The notes beneath the pieces were generated by a model. The model searched no databases and was not told the origin of the DNA. It was given only the letters and a program-made list of their open reading frames with translations. The position numbers and the translations under genes were made by a program. From assembly GCF_018863395.1 (NCBI RefSeq), contig NZ_JAHKRR010000007.1:62001-126000 (forward strand): 64,000 bases of DNA. Reading direction: 5' to 3'. The DNA comes from Sinomicrobium weinanense (lineage in GTDB: Bacteria; Bacteroidota; Bacteroidia; Flavobacteriales; Flavobacteriaceae). Of this stretch, positions 1 through 9,266 are shown piece by piece (the stretch's first letter is position 1; the number at the start of each line of letters is the position of its first letter).

Positions 1-52
1 GTTCATTGATTTTAGTTATACCAAAAATGCTTCCCGGTTCATTTTTATCCAT
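1..52 (-). CDS. 5' end of a minus-strand gene cut by the left window edge
   Basis: Reading the minus strand from an ATG at 52 down to base 1 gives 17 open codons (MDKNEPGSIFGITKINE) and no stop. A purine-rich AAGGGAAGA lies directly before the ATG on that strand. The gene would be divergent from the esterase starting at 267. The fragment is too short to assign a family, and an open stretch this short could be chance. Confidence 0.3.
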   Translation of the reverse strand, partial: MDKNEPGSIFGITKINE

Positions 53-266
53 TCTTCCCTTGGGGTGTACTGGAAGAGGGACCTGTCTGGCACCTCTTTT
101 TTACCCTGCTTTTCTGTTCTTCGTTTCCTCTTTTTATTAAGAAACTGTAACTTCCCGGAGGATTATTCGTCACTTAAATGTGTTGGATATGGTGTGCTAG
201 TCAAAAATGTCATTCGCACCTTAAACCAACTTTTGGTGTTGAAAATTATTTTAAACGAATATAAAA

Positions 267-1796
267 ATGAACAAGAGATTCCAGATCCTTTTCCTATTGG
301 TATGCATGTGTGGTGGTATGACCTATAAGGTAACTGCCCAGGATACCGTTCAAAAAATACCTCTCAACGGACTATTGGATTCTGTCAATTCCAAAGTATT
401 GGGACAGAAGCGGTATATAGAGGTATTTACTCCACCCAATTATACTCCCGAAAGCACAAATACCTACGATGTACTGTATGTGCTTGATGGTGGCAACTGG
501 AATACAGGGCTGGTAAAACAAACCCAGCACTTTGTGGAAGGAGAGGGCAATATGCCATCTACAATTATTGTAAGTGTAATGGGCATTGACCGAAACAGGG
601 AACTTACACCCACATCCATGGAAAACTGGAAGGGATCCGGTGAAGGGGAAAAATTCCTCCGTTTTATAAAAAGTGAGCTCGTACCCTATATAGATAAAAA
701 ATATCCTTCCAATGGCGATAATACACTTTGGGGGCATTCTTTGAGCGGAATGTTTGTGCTATATGCCATGTTACAGGAAACCAGCACATTTAAATCCTAC
801 ATTGCAGTAGATCCCAGCCTTTGGTGGGATGAGTTATATATACCGAAAATGGCGGGCAGCAAATTACCTGCTTTGAATACTAAAAATACAACCCTGTTCA
901 TTGCAGGAAGGGAAGGAACCGCTCTTAATGAAATGAAGATTGATACCATGAAGGCCATCCTCAGTGAAAAGGCACCTGAAAACCTTAAATGGAAAGTAGT
1001 GCTATACCCCGATGAATCCCATAGTTCCGTCCGGCTAAAAAGCACTTATGACGGGTTGAAGTTTACCTATGACGGGCTGACCAGCCACATTGAATTCCAT
1101 CCGATGAATGGTATTGTCATGAAAGACAAACCCATCCCTATCTGGTATTTTGAAGATAAGGACCGCGTGCACTATACCCTGGATGGAAGGGTCCCGACCC
1201 CTGCTTCTCCAAAGGCAAAACCGGAGATCCTTCTTTCCGGTCCTGCCAGGGTTTACTATAAACGTTTTACCAACCGAAGCAGGCATGACAAAACTGCCAT
1301 TGGTGACTTTACAACCGGGGACATAATCCAATCCAATCCAAAACCGAAAAACCTGGAACCGGGCGGGTTTAAATATGCATATTATGAGGTGGACGGAGAC
1401 AAGTGGCCCGATTTTAAAAAATCGAAACCCGTAAAGACCGGGGTGGCCCATAAAGATTTTAATATGGATGACCTCCCGCGGAAAGACCATTTTGCCCTGC
1501 TCATGCAGGGGTATCTGGAAGCAAAAGAAGAGGGCTACTATATTTTTCTTTTTGAAGCCGATAAACATTCAAAACTCTACCTGGACAACAAACCAATCAT
1601 AGAATGGACAGGCGATTACAGGAAACGGACGTACTCCTATATTATGCCGCTCTCTAAAGGTTTTCATTCCCTGAAAATCGAATATCGCTGTTTAAATAAG
1701 GACTTCAAATTACGGTTGAGCTATCTAACACCGGGTAACTTCGATACCAGGAATGTAACCCCGATTCCTTTTGAATTGCAGTATAGGATGAGGTAA
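267..1796 (+). CDS. secreted alpha/beta-hydrolase esterase with C-terminal PA14-like domain
   Basis: The first 25 residues form a signal peptide ending near TAQ, so the enzyme is exported. Residues about 30-270 match the putative-esterase family (enterochelin esterase/esterase D type). GHSLSG holds the nucleophile serine near residue 158, and a DESHSS segment probably supplies the catalytic histidine. Residues about 275-345 look like the small beta domain often appended to glycosidases (HYTLDGRVPT). Residues about 370-505 resemble a PA14 domain (YYIFLFEADKHSKLYLD), a carbohydrate-binding fold. A role in removing acyl groups from a glycan is inferred from this architecture. It lies upstream of a SusC/SusD operon on the same strand but is separated by 800 bases, so it is probably transcribed separately. 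The substrate is unknown. Confidence 0.85.
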   Translation: MNKRFQILFLLVCMCGGMTYKVTAQDTVQKIPLNGLLDSVNSKVLGQKRYIEVFTPPNYTPESTNTYDVLYVLDGGNWNTGLVKQTQHFVEGEGNMPSTIIVSVMGIDRNRELTPTSMENWKGSGEGEKFLRFIKSELVPYIDKKYPSNGDNTLWGHSLSGMFVLYAMLQETSTFKSYIAVDPSLWWDELYIPKMAGSKLPALNTKNTTLFIAGREGTALNEMKIDTMKAILSEKAPENLKWKVVLYPDESHSSVRLKSTYDGLKFTYDGLTSHIEFHPMNGIVMKDKPIPIWYFEDKDRVHYTLDGRVPTPASPKAKPEILLSGPARVYYKRFTNRSRHDKTAIGDFTTGDIIQSNPKPKNLEPGGFKYAYYEVDGDKWPDFKKSKPVKTGVAHKDFNMDDLPRKDHFALLMQGYLEAKEEGYYIFLFEADKHSKLYLDNKPIIEWTGDYRKRTYSYIMPLSKGFHSLKIEYRCLNKDFKLRLSYLTPGNFDTRNVTPIPFELQYRMR

Positions 1797-1902
1797 AAGG
1801 CTTGATAGCCGATCAAAGGAAAAGCGGGAGAAGCACATTACACAACAGGATAAAAACTTCCGGTAAAGGAGTTGTGTGCAACAATAACAGATGTTTTCAG
1901 AA

Positions 1903-2063
1903 TAATTAACGTGAATAATGGATAAGCTCTTTGAAGCGAAGATGTCTTAAACTGTAATCCTATTTGAATTTTTCTAAAAAGTTCCTCTACTTCGACAGGC
2001 TCAGTACCACGCCTTCATCTGAAGAGGAGAGCCGTTTTTCTCATCCATTATTCACGTTAATTA
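1903..2063. repeat. 161-bp palindromic element with 21-bp perfect inverted ends
   Basis: Bases 1903-1923 (TAATTAACGTGAATAATGGA then T) are the exact reverse complement of 2043-2063. The 119-base interior carries the core CTTCGACAGGCTCAGTA at 1990-2006, which recurs in other intergenic repeats of this window. There is no credible reading frame inside. It lies just after the esterase gene and looks like a small non-autonomous repeat of REP/MITE type. Its activity and mobiliser are unknown. Confidence 0.7.
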
Positions 2064-2141
2064 AGATTCAAACTATGATCCCGTTAAGGAATAAACTTAA
2101 CTTATTTGATTACGTTATTCCATTCTACAAGATATCAGATA

Positions 2142-2170
2142 ATTTTTTATGTTAAATTAACATAAAAAAT
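2142..2170. promoter_or_regulatory. 29-bp A/T-rich palindrome upstream of susC
   Basis: Two perfect 14-base arms (ATTTTTTATGTTAA and its reverse complement) flank a single A. The core ATGTTAA-A-TTAACAT has the shape of a dimeric regulator site. It lies about 430 bases before the SusC start at 2599, in a very A/T-rich tract (2100-2320). Whether it is an operator or part of a terminator-like structure after the preceding repeat cannot be decided from the sequence. Confidence 0.4.
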
Positions 2171-2598
2171 AATTATATGTGATTTTAAACATAAAAAAAT
2201 GTATATTAGCATCCATGAATTTAAGGTTTTTCATACGTTTTACAAGTAAAAATGTGCACGAACACTATTTTTTTGAAAATATTCCGGACAATTTTAAAAA
2301 CTTTCTGACAGGCTAATTTACTTTATTTAACGGACCTCAACCGAATACAATTATAATAATTGACCTGTTAAAAATGTGTTCGAGAACATATTTAAAAGGT
2401 TCTTTTTCAAACAAAGCATACAGGAGATATAATAACCATAAACCACTTAACTGATGAAAGGAAACACCAAAGCGTATCACATTCCGGTACGGGGTCTTGT
2501 ACCCGGATAAAGAAAAAATCAATTTCCCCATGGCGTACAGCCGTCCCGGGAAAACACACACTAACTAAAATAAAATCAACCAACTAAAACTACGAAAT
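2171..2598 (+). other. long A/T-rich leader before the susC operon, no gene seen
   Basis: These 428 bases hold no coding sequence I can support. They contain another short hairpin-like motif, TGTTC-GA-GAACA, at about 2377-2388. They must carry the promoter and 5' leader of the SusC operon. No clear TAnnTTTG -7 box at good spacing from a TTG could be picked out. Confidence 0.4.
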
Positions 2599-5500
2599 AT
2601 GAAGAAATACTTACTCGTGTTTTTTTCAATGTTTCAGGTTTGTATTTATGCCCAGCAATCCGGAGTAACGGTAACGGGAAAAACCACAGACTCAGAAACA
2701 GGAATTTTGATACCAGGCGCCAACGTTGTGGAAAAAGGCACCATGAACGGAGTTTCCACAGACTTTGATGGAAACTTTTCCATACAGGTTTCCGGTCCGG
2801 AAGCTGTTTTGGTAATTTCTTATGTAGGATATAGCAATCAGGAGATCCCCGTTGGAGAAAAGACCTATTTCGAAGTCCGGCTAAAAGAAGAACGTACGGA
2901 ATTAGACGACGTTGTACTTGTAGGGTACCAGAAAGTACATAAAAGAGATGTCACGGGTGCCGTGTCCAGTGTCAGGAGCGATGCTTTGGAGAGTATCCCT
3001 GTCCTGAATGTGTCGGGGCTGATAGCCACGCAGGTCACCGGTATGCAAAACGTGACCATGACCGGAGCCCCGGCCGGCAGGGGCGCCCTTGTTATACGTG
3101 GAAACACAAGTATTGGCGGGGATATAGATGCCAACCTGGCTTATAGTACCCCGCTATACGTTGTAGATGGTGTTCAGACCAGTTTAGAGGACCTGGCGGG
3201 TTACGGAGTGTCCAATATGGACTTTCTCGCTTCCCTCAATCCCGATGACATTGCTAGTATCGATATATTAAAAGATGCTTCAGCAGCCGCAATATACGGA
3301 TCAAGGGGCGCAAACGGTGTAATTATCATAGAAACGAAAAAAGGAGCGGCCTTAGACAAGCCGGAATTTTCCTTTTCCACCAGCATGGGTATTCAGCCAC
3401 AGCCCGACTTAGTGCCGATGCTGGCAGGTGCCGCAGAACGCCGGGCTAAAATGGATATGTTATACAATTGGTGGACACCGGCAGAAATGCAATCCGGACA
3501 TACGCCCATGGTGTTGACCGATAGTATAAATCCAGCATTCAATAATAATATAGACTACCAGGGGCTTTTTTATAAAACAGGGATCACCCAAAAGTATAAT
3601 TTCAGTGTCCGGGGCGGAAGCGAAAAGACCAATTACAGGGTTTCCCTGGGATACGACAACCAGGAAGGGGTTATTAAAGGAACCGGTGTAGACAGGATAA
3701 CGCTTTCCACGAACCTGAATTTTACAGCAGGGCAAAAATTCAGGAATCAACTCATCACCAGGTTTACTTATACCGACCAGCAAACAGGGCAGGGAAATCC
3801 GTATCTGGGATCTTTTGACCTGAACAATTCCCTGCCGGTCAATCCCGCACAATTACAATCTTCATTATTTTATGTGTCAGATGAGCGCCTAGCCTCATTG
3901 AACGGGGAGTTAAATGACAAAATGAACCAGGACAGGACGGTAAATTTCACCATTTCCAACTTTGCCACTTTAGACCTGCTGGATGGCTTAAGTGCCAATT
4001 CACAAATAAGTTTTGTATATGACAGCAACAAGAAAAATTTTTATGAGCCTTCTTCGGTAAGAACAGAAAGAGATGGTTTTGCCAGTTATGCGCTATACAC
4101 CCGAAAAAACCTTACGGCGGAAACCTATCTGAGTTTATTTAAAAATTTCGGCGGAGGGAACCACGAGGTGACGGCTGTATTGGGAAACAGGGTAGACTAT
4201 AACCAATATGAAGACATGGCGCTTAGTGCTATCGGTTTTGGCAGCGATGCCATTAAGGTCATAAACAGCAGGTATACCAAAGACCAAATAGAAGGGTATA
4301 CCGATATTAGTGCCAATGCCTTGGTTTCGTTCTTCGGCAGGGCTACCTATGCGTATAAGGACAGGTATCAACTGGGGGTTAACTTCAGTATGGATGGTTC
4401 CTCCAGGTTTGGTAAGGACGTACGCTGGGCCAAATTCCCTTCGGTTTCCGCAGGCTGGATAGTTTCTGACGAGCCTTTCCTGGAGCCTCTTATTTCCGGG
4501 GTTGTGGATTACCTGAAATTAAGGGGGAGCTGGGGGATCAACGGAAAACAATTCCCGGAGAATTATCTGAGGTTCGGTGCCTACGACCTGGGTTATGGAG
4601 GAAACAGGTCCTGGTACAATATTAATAGCTCGTATTGGTCCAATCAAATGAATGTGTCCACATATGGAGGAATTACCGGTGTAATCCCTAATTATGATAA
4701 AATAGGGAACGCTTCCCTTTCCTGGGAGGAAACCAAACAATGGAATATTGGTTTTGACCTGGATATGTTTAACCGCAGGGTCAGTTTAACCTTCGATGCC
4801 TACCACAAGAACACTGAGAAACTCTTTTTTGACGTATTATTCCCGGCCTATTCCGGCTATAACTCGGCACCTACCAACGTGGCCGGCGTTATTAACTATG
4901 GCTGGGAGTCGATGTTGCGTTACCATGTGTTTCCCAGGACCAATGATCTGCGTCTGGAATTAATGTTCGGTTTTGCACAAAACAAGAACTACGTGTCCAA
5001 ACTTCCCAATGGAAACCGCGATTATATAGGAAGTAATTATGGTTATGTGGTAGGAAGGCCGCTTAACCTGTACAAAATGTTCATCAACGATTATATCATT
5101 GACGACCTGTCGCAATTACCGGTAAACCCATTTACCGGAGAACCGTTAACGGGGAAAAGTGCATGGGCCCCCATACGGCCGGGCTTCCCTATTTGGAAAG
5201 ATCTGAACGGTGACTATTTACTGAATGAAGAACACGATCAGAAGTTAACCACGGATTATTCTCCCATTCCCGATATTCAGGGTTCTTTCAATATAAACCT
5301 GCAGTACAAGAAATGGTACTTTCAGGCGTATAGCCAGTTTTCTTTCGGGGCAGATATCAAAAACACGGTGCTTAATAGTTATATGGATGCTTATGACAGG
5401 GCAAGTAGTCCCTGGGCAGAAAGAGGATTGGCAGACCTAAGCGAATACAGTTTCTGGCAACAGCCCGGAGATGGGGCAGCAGGTGTAGATTTTCCCGCTT

Positions 5501-5811
5501 TGTATCCAAAACCCCCGGGCTTGGGGCCCTGGTATGGATTCAGGGGAAACCAGAGCATGTGGATAGAGAGTGGTGACTATTGGAAAGTGACCAATGCTTC
5601 CATAGGTTACACGTTCGATCAGCAGGACAACTTTATGAAGAAAATAGGGTTGACACGCCTGCGGTTGTACACATCCGTATTAAACCCCTACCAATGGCAA
5701 CGATCCAAAAAGGTCGTGGATGCTTCCATGGTAAATGCCAAAGGGGAAACCTATGGAAACGGATATCCCCAGGCAAGGACAATAATGATAGGGATCGACA
5801 CAAAATTTTAA
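2599..5811 (+). CDS. SusC/RagA-family TonB-dependent outer-membrane transporter (set 1)
   Basis: This 1070-residue outer-membrane protein imports a ligand captured by its SusD partner, using TonB energy. A signal peptide (about residues 1-18) is followed by a carboxypeptidase-regulatory-like domain (GANVVEKGT..STDFDGNFS, about 24-95). Next come a TonB-box region (LDDVVLVGYQKV), a plug with the family signature (DILKDASAAAIYGSRGANGV) and a long beta barrel. The last residue is an aromatic F, as usual for barrel proteins. It has no STN domain, so it is not expected to signal to an anti-sigma factor. SusD follows after 11 bases, and then a fasciclin protein and a lipoprotein on the same strand. 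The substrate is not evident because no glycanase or protease is encoded in the operon. Confidence 0.95.
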   Translation: MKKYLLVFFSMFQVCIYAQQSGVTVTGKTTDSETGILIPGANVVEKGTMNGVSTDFDGNFSIQVSGPEAVLVISYVGYSNQEIPVGEKTYFEVRLKEERTELDDVVLVGYQKVHKRDVTGAVSSVRSDALESIPVLNVSGLIATQVTGMQNVTMTGAPAGRGALVIRGNTSIGGDIDANLAYSTPLYVVDGVQTSLEDLAGYGVSNMDFLASLNPDDIASIDILKDASAAAIYGSRGANGVIIIETKKGAALDKPEFSFSTSMGIQPQPDLVPMLAGAAERRAKMDMLYNWWTPAEMQSGHTPMVLTDSINPAFNNNIDYQGLFYKTGITQKYNFSVRGGSEKTNYRVSLGYDNQEGVIKGTGVDRITLSTNLNFTAGQKFRNQLITRFTYTDQQTGQGNPYLGSFDLNNSLPVNPAQLQSSLFYVSDERLASLNGELNDKMNQDRTVNFTISNFATLDLLDGLSANSQISFVYDSNKKNFYEPSSVRTERDGFASYALYTRKNLTAETYLSLFKNFGGGNHEVTAVLGNRVDYNQYEDMALSAIGFGSDAIKVINSRYTKDQIEGYTDISANALVSFFGRATYAYKDRYQLGVNFSMDGSSRFGKDVRWAKFPSVSAGWIVSDEPFLEPLISGVVDYLKLRGSWGINGKQFPENYLRFGAYDLGYGGNRSWYNINSSYWSNQMNVSTYGGITGVIPNYDKIGNASLSWEETKQWNIGFDLDMFNRRVSLTFDAYHKNTEKLFFDVLFPAYSGYNSAPTNVAGVINYGWESMLRYHVFPRTNDLRLELMFGFAQNKNYVSKLPNGNRDYIGSNYGYVVGRPLNLYKMFINDYIIDDLSQLPVNPFTGEPLTGKSAWAPIRPGFPIWKDLNGDYLLNEEHDQKLTTDYSPIPDIQGSFNINLQYKKWYFQAYSQFSFGADIKNTVLNSYMDAYDRASSPWAERGLADLSEYSFWQQPGDGAAGVDFPALYPKPPGLGPWYGFRGNQSMWIESGDYWKVTNASIGYTFDQQDNFMKKIGLTRLRLYTSVLNPYQWQRSKKVVDASMVNAKGETYGNGYPQARTIMIGIDTKF

Positions 5812-5822
5812 TCTGAAAAGCG

Positions 5823-7367
5823 ATGAAAGGAATTAAGAATATCAAAATATACGGAGTGGTCTTAACCTTATTGACTACAATGAGCTGTTCAGACCTGCTC
5901 GACCAGGAACCCGTAAGCATTACACACCCGGATGTTTTCTGGGACAGCCAGGCCAATGCAGAACAGGCACTGGCCGGAGCCTATGGCCTGTTTAAGGAAG
6001 CGATCCTGACGCAGTCGAATTTCATGTATTGGGGAGAATGGACGGGAATGACCTTTATGGACAGCCGTAACTGGATCGTAGGCTATATTGAAGGTGGCGG
6101 AAATTACGTGCTCGCCTATAGGGATACATCCAGGAACTGGAAAAATTTCTATCGTGTGGCAAACTGGGCCTATACCATGGAGCAATACGTAAAAGAAATG
6201 CCTGTCGAATTGTTCGACTCGGCATCTGAAAAAGACAGGATATTGGGAGAAGCAGCCTTTATAAGGGGGCTCACCTATTTTTATATGGCCAGGATCTGGG
6301 GCGATGTGCCCATTGTAGAGCAATCTATTGAAAGTTCAGACCAATTGATCACGGAAGACGGTTATATCGTCCAAAATCCGAGAGAACCGGAACTGGACGT
6401 CCTGAATTATGCATTGGAAGCTACGAACAGGGCCATAGGGCTATTGGAATATTCATCTCCCGGCACCCAGGGCTGGGCCATTACGGCCAATAAAGCCAGT
6501 GCCGAAGCATTAAAGGCACATATAACCCTATGGTATGCAAGCAGGGATAATGATAATGCCGATATGATCCAACAAGCCATAGCGGCCACGACTTCGGTAA
6601 TTAACAACAGCGGGACCAGGTTAATAGATTATGTGGATGAAGGACAGGAAGGTTTTGACAAAATGTGTATAGGCCAGTCAGAAACGGGCTTGTTCGAGGT
6701 GAATATAAGTTCCGACATGGATGAGTCCTTTCGTTTGCGCCAATCCGATGGGAACCATACAGGGCTTACGCTTAATGCCCCTATTTGGCAGAGCTTAAAT
6801 ACGAGTATGAGCCCGCAAATGAACCCGGATTTTTACGGTAATGAAATGATGGCAACCCAGTCCGACAGGGAAAATGACGTCCGGAAAGAGCTCTTCTTTT
6901 ACGAGTATGAGCCGGACGCCGAATACTCCTTCCTGATGAAATATTCCCATACGAAAGACGACCCGGCCTCAGAAGATGCCTACGCCCTTTTTTCTGAATC
7001 GAACATTTTGATCTTCCGCCTGGCCGATATGTACCTTTTAAGAGCCGAAGCGAATGCCAGGCTGGGAAATTCTTCAGAAACAATTATGGACCTGAACACC
7101 ATTCGCAGCCAGGCCAATGTTCCGGATTATACAGGAGCTACGGACAGGGCATCACTTATGAAAGCTATTTTCGACGAAAGGGCTATTGAATTCGTAGGAG
7201 AAGCACAATCGGGATACGACAGGATCCGGATGGATTATTTTGAAGGCGTACCATGGGTAAACCAGGCGAGAAATGATAAAAAAGGTTATTTCTGGCCCGT
7301 ACACCCTTCAGTGATATCCATAAATCCGGCAATTGTTCAAACCGAATACTGGAGAGGAAAATTATAA
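5823..7367 (+). CDS. SusD/RagB-family surface lipoprotein (set 1)
   Basis: This 514-residue lipoprotein is the ligand-binding lid of the SusC channel encoded just upstream. The lipobox is TTMSCSD, with the cysteine near residue 22. The family's N-terminal features (DQEPVSITHPDVFW, EAAFIRGLTYFYMARIWGDVP) and C-terminal region (FRLADMYLLRAEANARLG, LNTIRSQANV, FDERAIEFVGEAQSGYDRIRMD) are intact. The spacing of 11 bases after SusC and 20 bases before the fasciclin gene supports a single transcript. Confidence 0.95.
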   Translation: MKGIKNIKIYGVVLTLLTTMSCSDLLDQEPVSITHPDVFWDSQANAEQALAGAYGLFKEAILTQSNFMYWGEWTGMTFMDSRNWIVGYIEGGGNYVLAYRDTSRNWKNFYRVANWAYTMEQYVKEMPVELFDSASEKDRILGEAAFIRGLTYFYMARIWGDVPIVEQSIESSDQLITEDGYIVQNPREPELDVLNYALEATNRAIGLLEYSSPGTQGWAITANKASAEALKAHITLWYASRDNDNADMIQQAIAATTSVINNSGTRLIDYVDEGQEGFDKMCIGQSETGLFEVNISSDMDESFRLRQSDGNHTGLTLNAPIWQSLNTSMSPQMNPDFYGNEMMATQSDRENDVRKELFFYEYEPDAEYSFLMKYSHTKDDPASEDAYALFSESNILIFRLADMYLLRAEANARLGNSSETIMDLNTIRSQANVPDYTGATDRASLMKAIFDERAIEFVGEAQSGYDRIRMDYFEGVPWVNQARNDKKGYFWPVHPSVISINPAIVQTEYWRGKL

Positions 7368-7387
7368 GCAAACTAAAGGTAATTAAG

Positions 7388-8041
7388 ATGAAAAATATAG
7401 CATTAACAATAATAACAGCAACCCTGTTGTCTTTGTGCTCCTGTGACAGCAGCGGAGATTATCTGGAAGACGGCGGACTGAGCAATCCGGAAGTCGGAAT
7501 GAGCACGGTAGAATTTTTTCGGTCGCATGATCAGTTAGACACCCTGGCGATCTTAATTGACCGGGCAGGAATGGAAGAGCTGTTTAACTCACAGAACACG
7601 GTCTTTGCCCCCAATAACCTCTCGATCAGGAATTACGTTAACGAGATTTTGACTGAAATGAGAAAAGAAGACCCTCAGGCCGAATTCACGGTAAATGATA
7701 TTCCTGTTGACACCCTGACCACATACCTGGGAAGTTATGTTTTTGAAGAGAAGATCACCAGAGAGAATATGACGAAAGAACAAGGCAGGATCTATACCGC
7801 AGCAAACGGTGAGGAAAGAAGGATTTCGCTGGAGCCTACGGGAGCATATGAAGACCAGCTCGACTCAAGGCCGGAGTATGTATATATCACCTATAAGAAC
7901 GGAGAGGAATGGAATGATTGGGATGATACTAACAGTGATGACGATAAATTCGCGGTTAAAACCTCTAACCTCATCTCTACCAACGGAATAATTCATGTGT
8001 TACAGGGAGAGCATACTCTTTTTAACTATGAAAGTGACTAA
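7388..8041 (+). CDS. fasciclin (FAS1)-domain lipoprotein
   Basis: A 217-residue protein with a lipoprotein signal (LLSLCSCDS, cysteine near residue 19). The rest is one divergent FAS1 domain, recognised by the H1-like segment NTVFAPNNLSI and the closing motif TNGIIHVLQGEHTLF. FAS1 domains usually mediate adhesion or ligand contact at the cell surface. It follows SusD by 20 bases and precedes another lipoprotein by 63 bases. It is therefore likely an accessory surface component of this uptake operon. Its precise role is unknown. Confidence 0.8.
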   Translation: MKNIALTIITATLLSLCSCDSSGDYLEDGGLSNPEVGMSTVEFFRSHDQLDTLAILIDRAGMEELFNSQNTVFAPNNLSIRNYVNEILTEMRKEDPQAEFTVNDIPVDTLTTYLGSYVFEEKITRENMTKEQGRIYTAANGEERRISLEPTGAYEDQLDSRPEYVYITYKNGEEWNDWDDTNSDDDKFAVKTSNLISTNGIIHVLQGEHTLFNYESD

Positions 8042-8104
8042 CCGGTATCATTTTTAAAATGGACGGATCTTTTATTTCAAAAAATCAAGCATAAAAAGAT
8101 ACAG

Positions 8105-9193
8105 ATGAAAAATATAATTTATTATTTAATGGTCATAGCCCTTGTAGTGTCGTGCAGCCCGCCCGAAGTAGGGTATATAAGTGATGACATCCACGCCCTG
8201 GAAGATACTATTTTTGTTCCGAGAGGCGTCTTTACCAAAGGTGCGGCTCCGGCCATAGAAGGATCTACCTATCCCATTCACTGGGAAATAACCGGGGTTA
8301 CGGACGGACAGGGAAATTCAACAAATGCTTTATTCGAGGAATATGAATTATTGGTATGGAAAGAATCCTTTAATGCCGATACCGATACCACCCTGGCATT
8401 GGTGGAAGAGAAACTGGAGCTGGCCGATAAGCCTACCATCCTTATAAATGATGTTAGCGGGGAACTGGCTTTTTCACAGGCAAGTGAATTTGTGACAGAC
8501 CATGACATATTTCACGTGAATATGAAAGCAACAAATGTTAAAGGCGAACGTGAATTCGACGATTTTGTGGTTGTAAAATTAGAGCCTTTTAAAGCAGTGG
8601 TGTTCCCTACAGAAATGAGATCGGGCTTACAGCTAGGGAAGGATGACGGAAGCTGGAATCTCGATTACACTTCCACCATTACAAATGATTTTGATGACAA
8701 TGTACCCAGCGTACTCGATGGTTCTCACCCCTACTTTTCCATTCAAAAAACAAGTGACGAGCCTGCAGTGGGAGTTAAGGTAAAAATGATCATTACAGAT
8801 AGTTACGACAATCCGCTAAATCCTGAAAAAGTAGCGTTCTATCCAAGTGATGCCAGTTACTTACAGAATTATCACGATAATTCGGTGGAAACCGTTTCCG
8901 ATGACACATCCACCACATTTTCACTACCTGCCCCTCCGTTTCCGCAATTTTCAAGGTCATATCAAAACGGCCCCAGTAGTTATTTAATGTATTACCTGAG
9001 TACCGAAGATGCTTTTACCGTAGATAAGGAAGCCTATGAGGCAGATAACGGAGCTAAAGACTGGGCACCTTATACAGATCCGGAGACCGGGGAAATAAGG
9101 AACCGGGCATATATCCGTTGGGGCATTAAGATCATCGATTCCGGTACCTGGGAAATAAAAATGAGGATTCCTTATACGAAAGTAAAGGAATAA
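8105..9193 (+). CDS. surface lipoprotein of SusCD operon, DUF5007-like
   Basis: A 362-residue predicted lipoprotein (lipobox ALVVSCSPP, cysteine near residue 17). The opening EVGYISDDIHALEDTIFVPRGVFTKG and the beta-rich body resemble DUF5007-type proteins found beside SusC/SusD/fasciclin genes in Bacteroidetes. That match is from memory, not from a search. It has two probable beta domains (about 40-150 and 160-355) and no enzymatic motif. As the last gene of the operon it is probably a further ligand-binding surface protein. Confidence 0.7.
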   Translation: MKNIIYYLMVIALVVSCSPPEVGYISDDIHALEDTIFVPRGVFTKGAAPAIEGSTYPIHWEITGVTDGQGNSTNALFEEYELLVWKESFNADTDTTLALVEEKLELADKPTILINDVSGELAFSQASEFVTDHDIFHVNMKATNVKGEREFDDFVVVKLEPFKAVVFPTEMRSGLQLGKDDGSWNLDYTSTITNDFDDNVPSVLDGSHPYFSIQKTSDEPAVGVKVKMIITDSYDNPLNPEKVAFYPSDASYLQNYHDNSVETVSDDTSTTFSLPAPPFPQFSRSYQNGPSSYLMYYLSTEDAFTVDKEAYEADNGAKDWAPYTDPETGEIRNRAYIRWGIKIIDSGTWEIKMRIPYTKVKE

Positions 9194-9266
9194 ATCCTGT
9201 TTGATATAAGAAGCGAAGGGAGACACAACAAACAAGACGAATTCTTTCCGGGATAGTACATGAAGA

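Noticed and set aside
65-328. Plus-strand frame overlapping the esterase start
   Set aside because: It lacks protein-like composition and overlaps the esterase signal peptide in another frame.
1964-2155. Frame of 63 codons inside and after the 161-bp element
   Set aside because: It runs through the inverted repeat arm and shows no protein signature.
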